Counted from the stretch's first letter, positions 41,350 through 52,679 are shown. The stretch: 64,000 bases of DNA from Pogona vitticeps (GCF_051106095.1 NC_135793.1:9534501-9598500); one strand, 5' to 3'. The notes: generated from the sequence alone by a model not told the origin. Program-made: numbers and translations.

Positions 41350-42660
41350 CCAAGATCTAGGGATGGATGTGTGAGGCCTCCAGACCCTCTGGAGATTTCC
41401 CACCTCTGTAATAAGTAGAGGGAGGCTGTTGCCTCAGGTGGGAGATGTCGGGAGGTGGCAATAGGATATTAGGATTAAGCAACAGGACCCCTAAACCAGC
41501 CTGCCACCTGCGGTTACATGAGAGGATATTTTCACATCATCACTGGAGAGAGACGATGCAGCTGCCTGTTCAGCTTTGGTATACAGAATGTTCTTCAGCT
41601 CAGGCAGCAAAATGTCTTGGGTCAGCCTTGTTTTGTTTCCCTCTCTCCCTCCCTCTATTGACACACAAGACTTAAACGTAGGGTAAACATTTTCTAAGAT
41701 GGAGGCTTCATCTATCCTTTTAAAAATAAAACAAACAAACAGATGAAGTGTCAAAATTAAAGATTTGCCTACAATGAAAGATGTTGAAGCACCTACAAAT
41801 TCTGCTTGAAGATGAAGCCCTATTATGTTATATTCCTGTACTTCATTTTAGTCCAGAATTTGTCTCTAGGAAAAAGAGACGTTTGCTGTATGGATTAGAT
41901 CTCTACACATTCCTTCCCCCTTGGATCAGTTCTTTCCTCTTGAGACAAGATCATCTCTCTGAAATTAGTTAAGCATTAAAAAAAATATTGGGCAATATTT
42001 CTGGACTAGATTTAAGAGCAAGTTATTTTCTGACTACAGCTCCCATAATCCTCTAGGCAGCATTGTCAGTGGCAACACTGCCTAGATGATTCTGGGAGTT
42101 GTAGTCCCAAAACAACTTCTCTGTTCTGGAAATCTAGTTTGCATGTACGGAAAAGAATTTGTCAAGCTGTTGGAAATAGTTCCTCCTGTTTCAAGAGCTT
42201 GTCATTAAAATAGAAAGTCATTCTCACCTGTTTCTTGGCATGCATGTTCTTCCTTTCCCGGCGGGGGTCTTGGCCGCATTCAGTTAAACTTAATCTGGAT
42301 TTAAAGCATTTGCTTCCGTAGTTATCTTAATCCCAAAGTGGGTTCAAGCCAGGAAAACAGCATGTTTGAACAACTGTCATTTTGAAGAAAGCGCCTCTCG
42401 GTGTAGCAAGGATAGCAAAAGACAAGGATCCACCTGTTCTCCTGATTTCAGTCATGCCCTGAGTGCCTGCCGGAAGTAGCAATCCAATCATTCGCTCGAT
42501 TTTAAACAGCTTGAGCAAATGAAGCTCACCAATAAGCCCCTGTAGCAAATCTCTTGTAAGTGATCACCTTGCTGTTCAGTCATGTGTGGACTTAATCCTA
42601 GGATTTGACTAGCCTGTACCTGCAGAAATGCACAGACACTCTCCCGTCCAGGATTGCATC
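41350..42660. other. No gene recognised
   Basis: Includes a foldback relic at 42032-42110 (GACTACAGCTCCCATAATC / GATTCTGGGAGTTGTAGTC). Otherwise unassigned. Confidence 0.4.
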
Positions 42661-42666
42661 AAGGTA

Positions 42667-43082
42667 CAGTGGTGCCTCGCTAGACAGTTACCCTGCATGA
42701 CAGGTATTTTTGCTAGACATTGACTTTTTGCAATTCGCAAAACAGTGATTCCTATGGGGGAATTTCGCTGGACAATGTTTGGTCCCTGCTTCGCAAACTG
42801 ATTTTTGCTAGACAATGATTTTGACAGCTCCCTCCGCGCTCGCAAAACGGGTGTTTTCGGGACCTAAGCTTCGCAGGACAGTGATTTAAACAGCTGATCG
42901 GCGGTTCATAAAGCGGCTTTCCTACGGCCGATCTTCGCTAGACAACGACAATTCTTCCCCATTGGAACACATTAAACAGGTTTCGATGCATTCCAATGGG
43001 GAAATGCTTTTCGCTAGACGATGATTTCGCTAAACAGCGATTTCAGTGGAACGGATTATCATTGTCTAGCGAGGCACCACTG
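42667..43082. mobile_element. TA-flanked MITE, 416 bp, intact ends
   Basis: Perfect terminal inverted repeats CAGTGGTGCCTCGCTAGAC / GTCTAGCGAGGCACCACTG, with TA at 42665-66 and 43083-84. Internal TTCGCTAGACAATGA-type repeats. Related at the ends to 54472-54879. Confidence 0.9.
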
Positions 43083-43424
43083 TATCTGGATGCCTGAGGC
43101 AATGAAGAATCCCTATCCACCCCCAGTTCTATGTATGGAAGCCAACCAGATGGGCAGTTGAATCTTATTTCAGGACTGGTGGTTCCGGGACAGCGTTCTC
43201 CGCACCTGGGGAAAAAGCAAGCCAGCTGAGCAGATGAAACTCTAGAAATCAAAGCTCTCTCCTCCAGAAGTGGTGAATGGCCAAACATCTCTCACCATGA
43301 AGGCTTCCACATCACCACAATCTACTGCCTAAGAAAATCATTTTACTTGGGCGTTTGGTAAGACGAGCCCTGCTCTAGCCATTCGGAAGCTTTACTGTTG
43401 GCAGAAAAGAAATAGGTGCAGATG

Positions 43425-43617
43425 GGTGTATGGCTTAGAATGCTGGACAAGGACTCAGTCTCGAGGTTTAGATCCCCACTCGCCCACCCATGAAATTCAT
43501 TCTGCACTTCTGGGACACATCTTGTTGCATATACCGCAGTGTGCCTATGATGCCCTTAAGGGGTGTGTGGCTGGGAGGGAGCTGCAGAAAGCCGTTGGAG
43601 GAAATAAATAAATAAAC
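43425..43617 (+). mobile_element. tRNA-derived SINE
   Basis: GGTGTATGGCTTAGAATGCTGGAC and GAGGTTTAGATCCCC are A and B box-like; ends GGAGGAAATAAATAAATAAAC. Confidence 0.6.
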
Positions 43618-43629
43618 TAAAATATTAGG

Positions 43630-45285
43630 TCAAAACAGAGGAAGACTGGAGTCCCTGGATGTAGAAAATTTCAGCTACGGAACATAAAAAGAAATACAAT
43701 TACACCATTAGAATTTTTTGTGGACAACATCATATGAATACATTTGTATATACAGAATTCCACAGCACATTCATAATTTTTTTTTTAAAAAAACTGTATT
43801 CTTATGTCAATTGATATTACTCTTATCTGGAGTATTGCACCCATATATTAAAATCAGGATTGGTGGACATCAAAATAATATTTCACTTAATCTACAGTCA
43901 TAAATATTATCTAGACATGCCATGTTTATTGATTAAACTCTAATTAGTGTTTTTTCTATTTATTTGGTCCATTAAATACAGAGGGGAAACAGCCTGTACA
44001 TAAGTTCAGGCACAGCTGTTATTCAAGGTCATGCTGTTAACATGCTGCTCTGCAAACACGCTGAAGTGGAAAAAAACAAACATATAATTAAAGCAGGGAT
44101 GGAAATCTATTGCTTCATTTAACCCTTTAGGGACCAATGTGTTTAGATTTATTATCCAGTAGTCTAATTCTTTCTTAAGCATTCACTTGCTTTGTGTGGA
44201 CAACTTCCAAAGTCCAGAACTGTAGATCTCTTTCTGAACAGCCATTTCCCATATAATGGCCCATGAAGGGGGTTCCCATTCTTTTACTGGGGAAAACTCA
44301 TAATATAAATGTAATATATAAATAAACAAATACGGTAAATAAAGGCCAGTACCCTGTTGCTGGTTTTTGCTTGCACTGAAAGAAGTTGCACAAGTCTTGA
44401 GTGTAGATTCTTGTTCATTAGCAAGATATTCTTAGGCACCCATGGATGAAACCAGTAGCTCCTTAAAGAGCAGTAATTTTCTGCCAAGACTTATGTGGTT
44501 GTCCTTATGCACAATTGAAATCTCCAAAAACATTCTGGCCCATTAGTGCAAATCAGCTTGTGAAAGCTAGGATGTCTGTGTGGCCAACAAGACTGCTTTG
44601 CGATCTTCACAAATATTTAAATAGGCCTGGGAATTTCAGGTCAACTTAAACAGAGAAATAAAAACATTTAAGAGGTGCTTGCTTTCATTTTGGAGTCTTC
44701 CTTGACTTTATGACAGAAATATGATAGACTTGGGATTCTGAAAGAAACCGCCGTGAAACGATCCTATTTCATTCAGATTTCTTTATTCGGAATGTCAAGA
44801 GTGGTGATAATGCTAATGCTTGTCTTTTTCATTGTGCTGTTCCCTGCTAATGATGTTGTCAAGGATATGAAGTGATGCAAAGTGCCTGTTGCCTAGATCT
44901 GTTTATGACTGTGTTGTTATGTTGCCTGTTTTTGCAGCAGATTATCATCTCTTGTCTTGATCCTTTGAATAATTTTGAGGGCTCTATAGAGCTTCACTAG
45001 GTCCAGCAGCAGAGATCTGAATGGGGAAACCCAGAATAAAAGAGCACATTAAAAGAGCACAAAATATTGGGGCCTTTTTGTGCTAAATACCAAGTACAGT
45101 ACTCAAAAGGACCCAACAAGGCAAGAAAACACCACCTGAAAGAAACCAAAAGGGAAGGCAGACCCAACATTTTCCTCCTGCGCATCTCTACTATTTAAGT
45201 CTTAAAACTGATAGTCACCCTTTGTTACTGTGTTAACTTTTTTTTAACCCACTTTTTTTCTGAACAAAAGAATGGTAAACCATTT
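43630..45285. other. No feature recognised
   Basis: AT-rich, short open frames only. Confidence 0.4.
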
Positions 45286-45289
45286 CTAA

Positions 45290-45367
45290 GTACTGTACTC
45301 ACGACTTAGGAAACCCTAGAAAGGGTCAACATAAGTTAGGATCAACTTGATGGCACATAAGTATTAG
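45290..45367 (+). mobile_element. SINE tail fragment
   Basis: TAGGAAACCCTAGAAAGGGTCAACATAAGTTAGGATCAACTTGATGGCAC, tail of the 39937-40168 family. Confidence 0.6.
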
Positions 45368-45649
45368 ATTCAATTGCATAAGCAAATCTGTCAATCTGGG
45401 CTAAGGTTTGTGGCAAATTACTTTTTTGAACTATAACTTCCATAAGGACTCAGATAATATGATATCACCTTCCAACAAATGTTTGTTAAATATTCAACAA
45501 TGTCTATACTTTTTCTATTTCTGTTCCTGGACACCACCCACTGATGTATGAGTATAAATATCTCGTAGCGCAGTGTTCCTTCCGATGCAGTAGGCTGTAG
45601 TCCAGAATGACTTATAACAAATCAAACTTACTTATTTATTATCTATCTA

Positions 45650-45725
45650 TTTTAAATATTTATACAGCACTTTTCTCCTTAAGAGGACTCAAGGCAGCTT
45701 ACAATATTAAAACAAACAATATTAA
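45650..45725 (-). mobile_element. L2-like LINE tail
   Basis: The reverse complement gives GTAAGCTGCCTTGAGTCCTCTTAAGGAG..GCTGTATAAATA, the tail type also seen at 48720, 56210 and 59111. Confidence 0.55.
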
Positions 45726-45817
45726 TGTGTATTTTTTTAAAAAAACCACAGTGGCCCTGTTCTTAAGAACCCCATCTTGGGCAAAAAATAGAGATCAAGA
45801 TCATCCACCCTCTTGAA

Positions 45818-46130
45818 TTGCCCATCAACATGTATTGGGGTGAGATCTGGACATTAAGAAAAGACGACAGGAAAAAAAATAGTTTGTTTGAAATGTGGTG
45901 CTGGAGGAGAGCTTCACGGATACCCTGGACTGCCAGAAAGACAAATAAGTGGGTCCTAGACCAAATCAAGCCTGAACTATCTCAGGAGACAAAACTGTTG
46001 AAGCTGAGGCTGTCCTGCTTTGGGCACATCATGAGAAGGAGGATTCTCTGGAAAAGACAGTAATGCTGGGAAAGGTTGAAGGCAACAGGAAAAGAAGAAA
46101 CCAAATATGAGACAGATTGACGCTCTATAG
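45818..46130 (+). mobile_element. RTE-type LINE remnant, left half
   Basis: It encodes EMWCWRRASRIPWTARKTNK and KLLKLRLSCFGHIMRRR, the RTE ORF2 tail, less like the BovB copies at 24 and 48 kb, so a second RTE family. It is interrupted at the hAT target site CTCTATAG and resumes at 51695. Confidence 0.75.
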
Positions 46131-46539
46131 CAGTGGTCCCCAACCTTTTTAATGCCAGGGACCGGTTTTGTTGAAGACCATTCTTCCAAGGACCGGGAGG
46201 GGAGCTGCCACTGTTGCCGTCCCTGAATGGGGGGGGAGCTGGGGGGCATCCATGTGTGGGGTACTTGTTATGCAGTAGTATGTTATGCCATCATTTAAAG
46301 TGCCTCTGAGGAATCCCAAATAAAGATCAGCTGTGCTAGTAGGTCTTTCCTGACATTTCCTTAGTCACATCCTACAGCAGAAGCCATGGTCCGCAGAGAG
46401 CTTCCAAAGCATCACAGGGATCTCATTGTTAAAAAGGTATCAATGAGGAGAAGGGTATAAAAGAATTTCCAAGGCATTAAATATACCATGGAACACAGCG
46501 AAGACAGTCATCATCAAGTGGAGAAAATATGGCACAACG

Positions 46540-47387
46540 GTGACATTACCAAGAACTGGACGTCCCTGCAAAAGTGATGAAAAGACTAGAAGAAAATTGG
46601 TCAGAGAGGCTGCCAAGAGGCCTACAGCAACATTAAACAAGCTGCAGGAATATCTGGCAAATACTGGCTGTGTGGTACATGTGACAACAATCTCCCGTAT
46701 TTTTCATATGTCTGGGCTGTGGGGTAGACTGGCAAGACGGAAGCCTTTTCTTACAAAGAAAAACATCCAAGCCTTGCTAAATTTTGCAAAAACACATCTG
46801 AAATCTCCCAAAAGCATGTGGGGGAAAAGTGTTATGGTCTGATGAAACCAAGATTGAACTTTTCGGCCCTAATTCCAAAAGATCTGTTTGGTGCAAAAAC
46901 AACACTGCGCATCACCGAAAGAACACCATGCCCACAGTGAAGCATGGTGGTGGCAACATCATGCTTTGGGGCTATTTTTCTTCAGCTGGGACAGGGACCT
47001 TAGTCAAGATAGAGGGAATTATGAACAGTTCCAAATACCAGTCAATACTGGCACAAAACCTTCAGGCTTCTGCTATAAAGCTGAACATGAGGAGAAACTT
47101 CATCTTTCAGCATGACAACAACCCAAAGCATACATCCAAATCAACAAAGGAATGGCTCCACCAGAAGATTAACATTTTGGAATGGCCTGAATCCGATTGA
47201 ATATCTGTGGGGTGATCTGAATAGGGCTGTGCACAGGACACACCCTTGCAATCTGACAGATTTGGAGGGTTATGGCAAAGAAGAGTGGGCAAATATTGCC
47301 AAATCAAGATGTGCCATACTGATAGACTCAAACCCCAAAAGGCTGAATGATGTAATAAAATCCAAAGGTGCTTCAACAAAGTATTAG
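46540..47387 (+). pseudogene. Tc1 transposase, broken
   Basis: The helix-turn-helix region (RTGRPCKSDEKTRRKLVREA, KRPTATLNKLQEYL, VHVTTISRIFHMSGLWGRLA) is at 46540-46842. The catalytic part (LWSDETKIELFGPNSKRSVW, TVKHGGGNIMLWG, FQHDNNPKHTSK) is at 46829-47200. The end (LNPIEYLWGDLNRAV..) is in another frame up to 47387. The DDE residues are visible as D in SDETK, D in QHDNNPKH and E in NPIEYLWG. At least two frame breaks, plus a loss just before the NPIEYLWG motif, make it non-functional. Confidence 0.9.
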
Positions 47388-47410
47388 TTTAAGGGTGTGC
47401 ACACATATGC

Positions 47411-48508
47411 TAACATGCACTGGATTATGGAGAAAGCCAGAGAGTTCCAGAAAACATGTACTTCTGCTTCATTCACTACGTAAAAGTCTTTGACTGTGGA
47501 CCACAGCAAACTATGGCAAGTCCTAAAAGAAATGGGCGTGCCTGACCACCTTATCCATCTCCTGAGAAACCTATATGTGGGACAGGAAGCAACAGTTAGA
47601 ACTGGATATGGAACAACGGATTGGTTCAAAATTGGGAAAGGAGTACGACAAGGCTGTATATTGTCACCCTGCTTATTTAACTTATATGCAGAATACATCA
47701 TGCGGAAGGCTGGACTGGAGGAATCCCAAACCGGAATTAAGATTGCCAGAAGAAATATTAGCAACCTCCGATATGCAGATGATACCACTCTGATGGCAAA
47801 AAGTGAGGAGGAATTAAAGAACCTCGTAATGAGTGTGAAAGAGGAGAGTGCAAAAATCGATCTGAAGCTCAATATAAAAAAAACTAAGATCATGGCCACT
47901 TGTTCCATCACCTCCTGGCAAGTAGAAGGGGAAGATATGGAGGCAGTGACAGATTTTACTTTCTTGGGCTCCATGATCACTGCAGATGATGACAGCGGCC
48001 ACGAAATTAAAAGACATCTGCTTCTTGGGAGGAAAGTGATGACAAACCTCGACAGCATCTTAAAAAGCAGAGACATCACCTTGCCAACAAAAGTCTGCAT
48101 AGTCAAAGCTATAGTTTTTCCACCATAAAGAAAGCTGACTGCCAAAGATTTGATGCTTTTGAATTGTGGTGTTGGAGGGGGCTCTTGAGAGTCCCCTGGA
48201 TTGCAAGGAGAACAAACCTATCCATTCTAAAGGAAATCAACCCTGAGTGCTCACTGGAAGGACAGATCCTGAAGCTGAGGCTCCAAGACTCTGGCCATCT
48301 CATGAGAAGACTCCCTGGAAAAGATCCTGATGTTAGGAAAGTGTGAAGGAAAGACGAGAAGGGGACGACGGAGGATGAGATGGTTGGACAGTGTCATCGA
48401 AGCGACCAACATGAATTTGACCCAACTCCATAAGGCAGTGGAAGACAGGAGGGCCTGGCGTGCTCTGGTCCATGGGGTCACGAAGAGTCAGACACGACTA
48501 AACGACAA
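47411..48508 (+). mobile_element. BovB LINE, 5'-truncated, inside Tc1
   Basis: An 11-bp target duplication CACACATATGC at 47400-47410 and 48509-48519. It encodes the reverse transcriptase middle (47490-48128: GVRQGCILSP, catalytic YADD at 47772-47783, FLGSMITADDD, LTLP-type end) and, after a frame break with a small deletion near 48121, the WCWRGLLRVPWIARRTNLSI and HLMRR tail. It ends GACACGACTAAACGACAACA. Probably one of the youngest insertions here. Confidence 0.92.
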
Positions 48509-48719
48509 CACACATATGCAACCATATTATTTCAGTTTTTTATTTTTCCCTCCACCTAAAAGATTTGTTTGTTGTTTAACTGAGTTGTACAGTTCATAGG
48601 TCTCATTAAAGGTGGAAAAAGTTCTGAAATGATTTATCTTTGTCTAATTTTTTTACATCACAGACACTTGACATTTTAACAGGGGTGTCAAAACTTTATA
48701 TCCCCTGTATTTGTTTGAC

Positions 48720-48845
48720 CTTTTTTAGTATTTATATGTTCACTTGGGTTAACCTTAATTTTGTCTTTTAATGTTGTAAGCTGCCTTAGTTCCTTTCAAG
48801 GAGAAAGATGTGGTAAAATATTTTAAGTAAATAAATGCATATGAA
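48720..48845 (+). mobile_element. L2-like LINE tail
   Basis: TGTCTTTTAATGTTGTAAGCTGCCTTAGTTCCTTTCAAGGAGAAAGATG..AAGTAAATAAAT; a close match to 56210-56300. Confidence 0.65.
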
Positions 48846-49057
48846 AGATTCCATTCATGCTTAAACTTAATGAATTTAGACTAAATGCCTGAAGACGTAC
48901 AGTATAAACGTGAACACTGCTTTGAGACACCATTTGACAAGGTAGTAAGGAAACTGATACCATCATTTTGCACAACATAGGCAATCCACAATCCATGGGA
49001 GCAGACATAGATGACTCCCACTGTGGAACAGGGCTCACCATCAGGCTCACAGGACAA

Positions 49058-49413
49058 AACTGGGGCTTGGGTCAGGCAGTGCCCCATTAACTGGCCAGCT
49101 TCAACTGACCTTACCCCAAGATTTGGGGTAAGGTCAGTTGGATCACAACCATGGCAAGAGGTTTGTATTGGCAGAAGACAGACCATTATCAGCCCAATGG
49201 TCAGCTACAAGCCAATTACTGGTAAACTGTATGCTGCCATTCTTGATGAGGAAGGATGGACCAGGGGAATCCTGGAACTGTTCCAGCACAGAGCTTCCTA
49301 TATCTAAAATGGGTTGTAACAGAGATGGGGGTAACCTCAAATCTTGGGGCAAGGTCAATGGTGGCTGGCCAGTTAGAGCAAATGGGGCATTGCCCAACCT
49401 CAGCCCCAGGTCT
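49058..49413. repeat. About 75-bp inverted repeat with 205-bp spacer
   Basis: Left arm 49058-49131 (CTGGGGCTTGGGTCAGGCAGTGCCCCATTAACTGGCCAGC..) pairs with 49334-49413 at roughly 85% by eye. The left arm overlaps a second, perfect palindrome at 49103-49139. Confidence 0.75.
49103..49139. repeat. Perfect 17-bp hairpin, 3-nt loop
   Basis: AACTGACCTTACCCCAA, GAT, TTGGGGTAAGGTCAGTT. Confidence 0.95.
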
Positions 49414-49949
49414 TTCTTGATTAACTACCAAGAACTGGAAGGTGGGACTCACTCTCAGGAATCAAGGGGTGCTGTGAGGGGTCTTTTGCTCCTCTCATTC
49501 CAGGATATCAAAGACCCAAGAACCAAGAAGATGCAAAATCAAAACAAATCAAATCAAATACTCTTTGCCACTGAAAATAAAAATCAGATATTTTGTTTGC
49601 CACATTGAAAGCAACTGAAGCTGCCATCTGCACCATCCAGCACCAAACATTACTACTTTGGGAAAATTACTTGCAACATAATCTTAATACCCTACAGACC
49701 GGTACATTTCTTTTGGGTTCTTCGTGAGCAACGACTTACAAGATGACAAATGTCCAGCAAATCCCTTCACCCTGTAGAAGGGAAACACCAGCCAAACAAA
49801 CAAACAAAAAAGATAGGATGTCCCCTCATCAGAGGCAGCAGCCAGATTGCTGTCACCCCAGGCTTCTCCGTGAGGGAGAGAAGGGCTTCTCTCCCAAGGG
49901 CTGAGAAGCAGGTCAGGAACCCAGAAGCCTAAGGGCTTCAGCCCCCCTC

Positions 49950-51560
49950 TAGTCCTGTTTCCTCATTGATCTCTCTCGTACCTCCCTCCCCCCCCCGCCT
50001 CAAACGCCTGAAATGCGGTGTGCTTGGAGGGGGGAGTCGGTTTGGAAATCTTCCCTTTCAGGATCCTGAATGAATGCTGCCGAGAGCTACCTTGCCTCTT
50101 GCCCCGGTGGATGGAGGGGAGGGTTAGCCATCGTCATCATCAGAAGTAGCAGAACACAACATGAGAGATTTGAGCCACGAAGGAGTGGATGGAAGGGAAG
50201 GAGTGGGTGGGATGCCAAGGCATTCAATCCTGCGTGGGTGGATGGGAATTTACTCAGGCATGTTTTCCCTCCACACCTTGTCGGATCTCCCTCCGCGAGA
50301 GGTGCTCCCGCAGAAGCCCCAACTCCAGCCTGAGCTGTTGGGAGCAAAATCCATGCAGCACACACCCCTTCTCTCTCTTCCCCACTGTACTTGGAGGTGT
50401 GGGCGAAGGCGCCCCAGGGACCACGAGGAGTGTCTCCCTAGGCAGGGGCTCGCTTGCTCTGTGGAGGCGACTCGGGGCAGGAGGCTCGCCTCAAGGGAGC
50501 GGGAAATTTTCATGCCCCACGGAGCCGGGGTGGTGGGCATACGGGCAGTCGCAGGAGAGCCCCAGGCGGGAGGGTGCACCGGGCCCATGGCGGGAAATTC
50601 AAATGGCGGAGGGCGGCGGCGAGCGCTGAGGACAGAGTGGGAAAGAGATCAAAGTGATCTCCCTGTCTGTGCTGCTTCGGCAAAGGCAATGGGGTCTCAG
50701 CGACGTCTTGGATTGGGCATTCCCCCTCTTTTTCTTTCCAGCAGCATAGGAAGAGATCAAAGCATTCTGGTCTCTTTCTTTACCCCTCTTCCTATGCTGC
50801 TGGAGAGAAAAAGAGAGGGAATGCCCAATCCAAGATGTTGCTGAGACCCCACTGCCTTTGCAAAGGCAGTGCTGGCAGGGGGATCTCTTTCCGTCTCCGA
50901 CATCAGCGCTCCCCGCGGCCCTCCGTGGGGCTCTGCCGCCGCCGCCGCCCTACGCCACCTTCGGAGCTGGAGGCAGAGAAACAGAGAGAGGGACCGCGAG
51001 GCAAGGCTGGCAGGCGGCTTGCCGGGGTCGCCTCGTAAGGGATGCTGCCTTTGGGTGCCGGGCTTGCAGGGCCCCGGGCCGAGGGTTGCCGCCGCCGCTG
51101 CTTCTGCTCCTCGTCCCCTATGCCAGCAGCTCTGGTGGCAGTAGGGTGAGGAAGCAGTTTAGGGAAGGAAAGGCTGGGAGGTGGCAGCCAGGCAGCGCAG
51201 AGGGAGCCGCTGCTCCTGCTGAGTTAAACCAGCGGCGTTCAGCATGGAGCGGGCCGGGCCGTGGGCGAGCTTCTGGTGCCTTTTTACACGCGTTCTCCTA
51301 CGACTTGTGCCTAAGTGGCTGCTCGCCCCCCCCCACAGACTTTCCCTGCTCCAGCCCCCCCCCCCAGTCACCCAGCCTCGTTTAAGCCAGCCTGGGTCTC
51401 CAGGCGACATCCCTTAGCCACCTCCCCTTCCCACGGCTTAGAGTGGGGAAGGGGGGGGACCCCCAACGACCCCCCCACGCGCTTACTTCCTTCTCCTACG
51501 ACAGCCTCAGTCGATAACCTTAACTGCCCTCCCATTCAAACGATGAGCACCACATACGCC
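49950..51560. other. CpG-rich segment in the hAT-bounded interval
   Basis: GC- and CpG-rich stretch (densest about 50400-51280), with GCCGCCGCCGCC and several overlapping open frames on both strands. None resembles a protein family; the Pro/Ala/Arg-rich frames are a by-product of composition. Since it lies between matching hAT ends, it is most simply element interior, though a CpG-island promoter captured by the element is possible. Confidence 0.55.
50641..50891. repeat. Long hairpin, about 110-bp arms, 30-nt loop
   Basis: Left arm 50641-50755 and right arm 50786-50891 pair with few mismatches (for example TCTTGGATTGGGCATTCCC and CCAGCAGCATAGGAAGAG with their complements). A small extra AAGTGATC-type segment lies near the outer end of the left arm. 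Confidence 0.9.
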
Positions 51561-51694
51561 CCTCCGCAAGCGCGACACGCCCACCTGCGGGGACTGGGGG
51601 GCGGGGTGAAGATCTGTGTCCACGGCCCAGTCCACGGGGGCCCACGGACCACTAGTGGGTCGCGGACCGGGGGTTGGGGAACAGGGCTCTATAG

Positions 51695-51785
51695 GAAACC
51701 ATGGGCTTGAGTTGTTCAGGACAGGCCATTCTGCGGATCACTCATTCACAGGGCCAGCATAAGTCCAAGGTGGCACATTACAACA
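51695..51785 (+). mobile_element. RTE-type LINE remnant, right half
   Basis: GAAACCATGGGCTTGAGTTG..CATTCACAGGGCCAGCATAAGTCCAAGGTGGCACATTACAACAA continues 45818-46130 and gives the LINE 3' terminus. Confidence 0.75.
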
Positions 51786-51789
51786 ATTC

Positions 51790-52052
51790 TTAGGCAGCCT
51801 CGTGGCGCAGTGGTTAAAACGCTGTACTGCAGCTAAAACTGTGCTCACCACCTGGGGTTCAAATCCCAGGTAGCCGGCTCAAGGTTGACTCAGCCTTCCA
51901 TCCTTCCGAGGTCGGTAAAATGAGTACCCAGCTTGCTGGGGGGGGGGGGGCAATGTGTAGCCTGTATAATTAAAAATTGTAAACCGCCCGGAGAGTGCTT
52001 GTAGCGCTATGGGGCGGTATATAAGTCCAATAAATAAATAAATAAATAAATA
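51790..52052 (+). mobile_element. tRNA-derived SINE, complete
   Basis: Head CTCGTGGCGCAGTGGTTAAAACG, GGGGTTCAAATCCCAGG (B box), body AAGGTTGACTCAGCCTTCC.., tail GGGGCGGTATATAAGTCC with (AATA)n. A direct repeat TTAGGCAGCC lies at 51790-51799 and 52053-52062. Confidence 0.85.
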
Positions 52053-52062
52053 TTAGGCAGCC

Positions 52063-52420
52063 ACTTACTGAGGGAAAAGCCTGCCTGAAGAGAATAATCT
52101 TCGTCTGCTGGCTGAGAGAAAGCCAAGTGGGGACCAGCCTGGTTATGTGCCGAAGGGAGTTCTACAGTTTAGAAACAGCCACAAAGAAAGCCTTGTCTTG
52201 TGTCTTCACAAAATGCATCTGTGATGATGGTGGGACCGAAATAAAGTCCTCTCCTGAAGATTTTAAAATCCAGTCAGGCTCATAAGGGGAGATGAAGTCT
52301 TTCCGGTAGCTTGGGCCCAAGTTGTTTAATGCTTTGTGTATCAAAGCCAACACTTTGAACTCAGCCCAGAAACAGCCGCCCAGCCAGGGAAGCTGTTGTA
52401 ACCGGGAAGTTACATGGTGA
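52063..52420 (-). mobile_element. L2-like LINE 3' region
   Basis: CCTGCCTGAAGAGAATAATCTTCG..TTGGGCCCAAGTTGTTTAATGCTTTGTGTATCAAAGCCAACACTTTGAACT is the conserved 3' region seen also at 28140-28460, 54210-54340 and 59230-59610. Confidence 0.65.
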
Positions 52421-52548
52421 TCCCTCTAACCCAGCCCCACATTTCACCACGAGAAAGCGATTGGAGAAAGTGAGCATGCTATGAAGATGCATAGGCTACA
52501 GCCTTCTTCCCTGAACACCTGGTTTTGTATTCTGTAATCGCCAAGCGA

Positions 52549-52678
52549 AACTGGCCGAATAGCCCAGTGAGTTAGGCTGTGGAACCAACGGTTGGGAGTA
52601 TGATGCACCCGTGTGCCTCCGGGCGGGGCGGGGTGTGTGTGTGAGTGGAAACCAGGCTGTGTGTGTCCTTGGGCAAGC
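52549..52678 (+). mobile_element. SINE fragment
   Basis: GGCCGAATAGCCCAGTGAGTTAGGCTGTGGAACC (box A-like) and GGTTGGGAGTATGATGC; eroded. Confidence 0.5.
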
Positions 52679-52679
52679 T

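Larger units (their letters stand above)
46285..48707 (+). mobile_element. Tc1-type DNA transposon, left end lost
   Basis: It begins inside the element at TGCCATCATTTAAAGTGCCTCTG and ends ATATCCCCTG before TA (48708-09). The right terminal repeat (ACAGGGGTGTCAAAACTTTATATCCCCTG) is present; the left is missing. It is split by a BovB insertion at 47400-48519. The family is a widespread vertebrate Tc1, some members of which are reported to have moved horizontally; that history is not shown here. Confidence 0.85.
46131..51686. mobile_element. hAT-type element, 5.6 kb, with nested insertions
   Basis: It starts CAGTGGTCCCCAACCTTTTT and ends GGGGGTTGGGGAACAGGG (terminal 14 bases match 11 of 14 when inverted). 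The flanks are a perfect 8-bp duplication CTCTATAG (46123-46130, 51687-51694). Joining the flanks restores a continuous RTE LINE sequence. The subterminal GGGACCGG / GGTCGCGGACCGG pattern is that of MER1-like hAT elements. No hAT transposase is seen; the interior holds a Tc1, a LINE tail and a CpG-rich segment. Confidence 0.85.

Noticed and set aside
46540-48128. Active transposase or reverse transcriptase genes
   Set aside because: Both are broken by frame changes and the elements lack one end. They are transposon relics, not host genes.
50161-50844. 227-codon plus-strand open frame
   Set aside because: Lies in the CpG-rich hAT interior and crosses the hairpin. There is no family resemblance, and several other frames there are equally open.
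50858-51385. 175-codon Pro/Ala-rich open frame
   Set aside because: Composition artefact of GC-rich DNA, with no domain or splice context.
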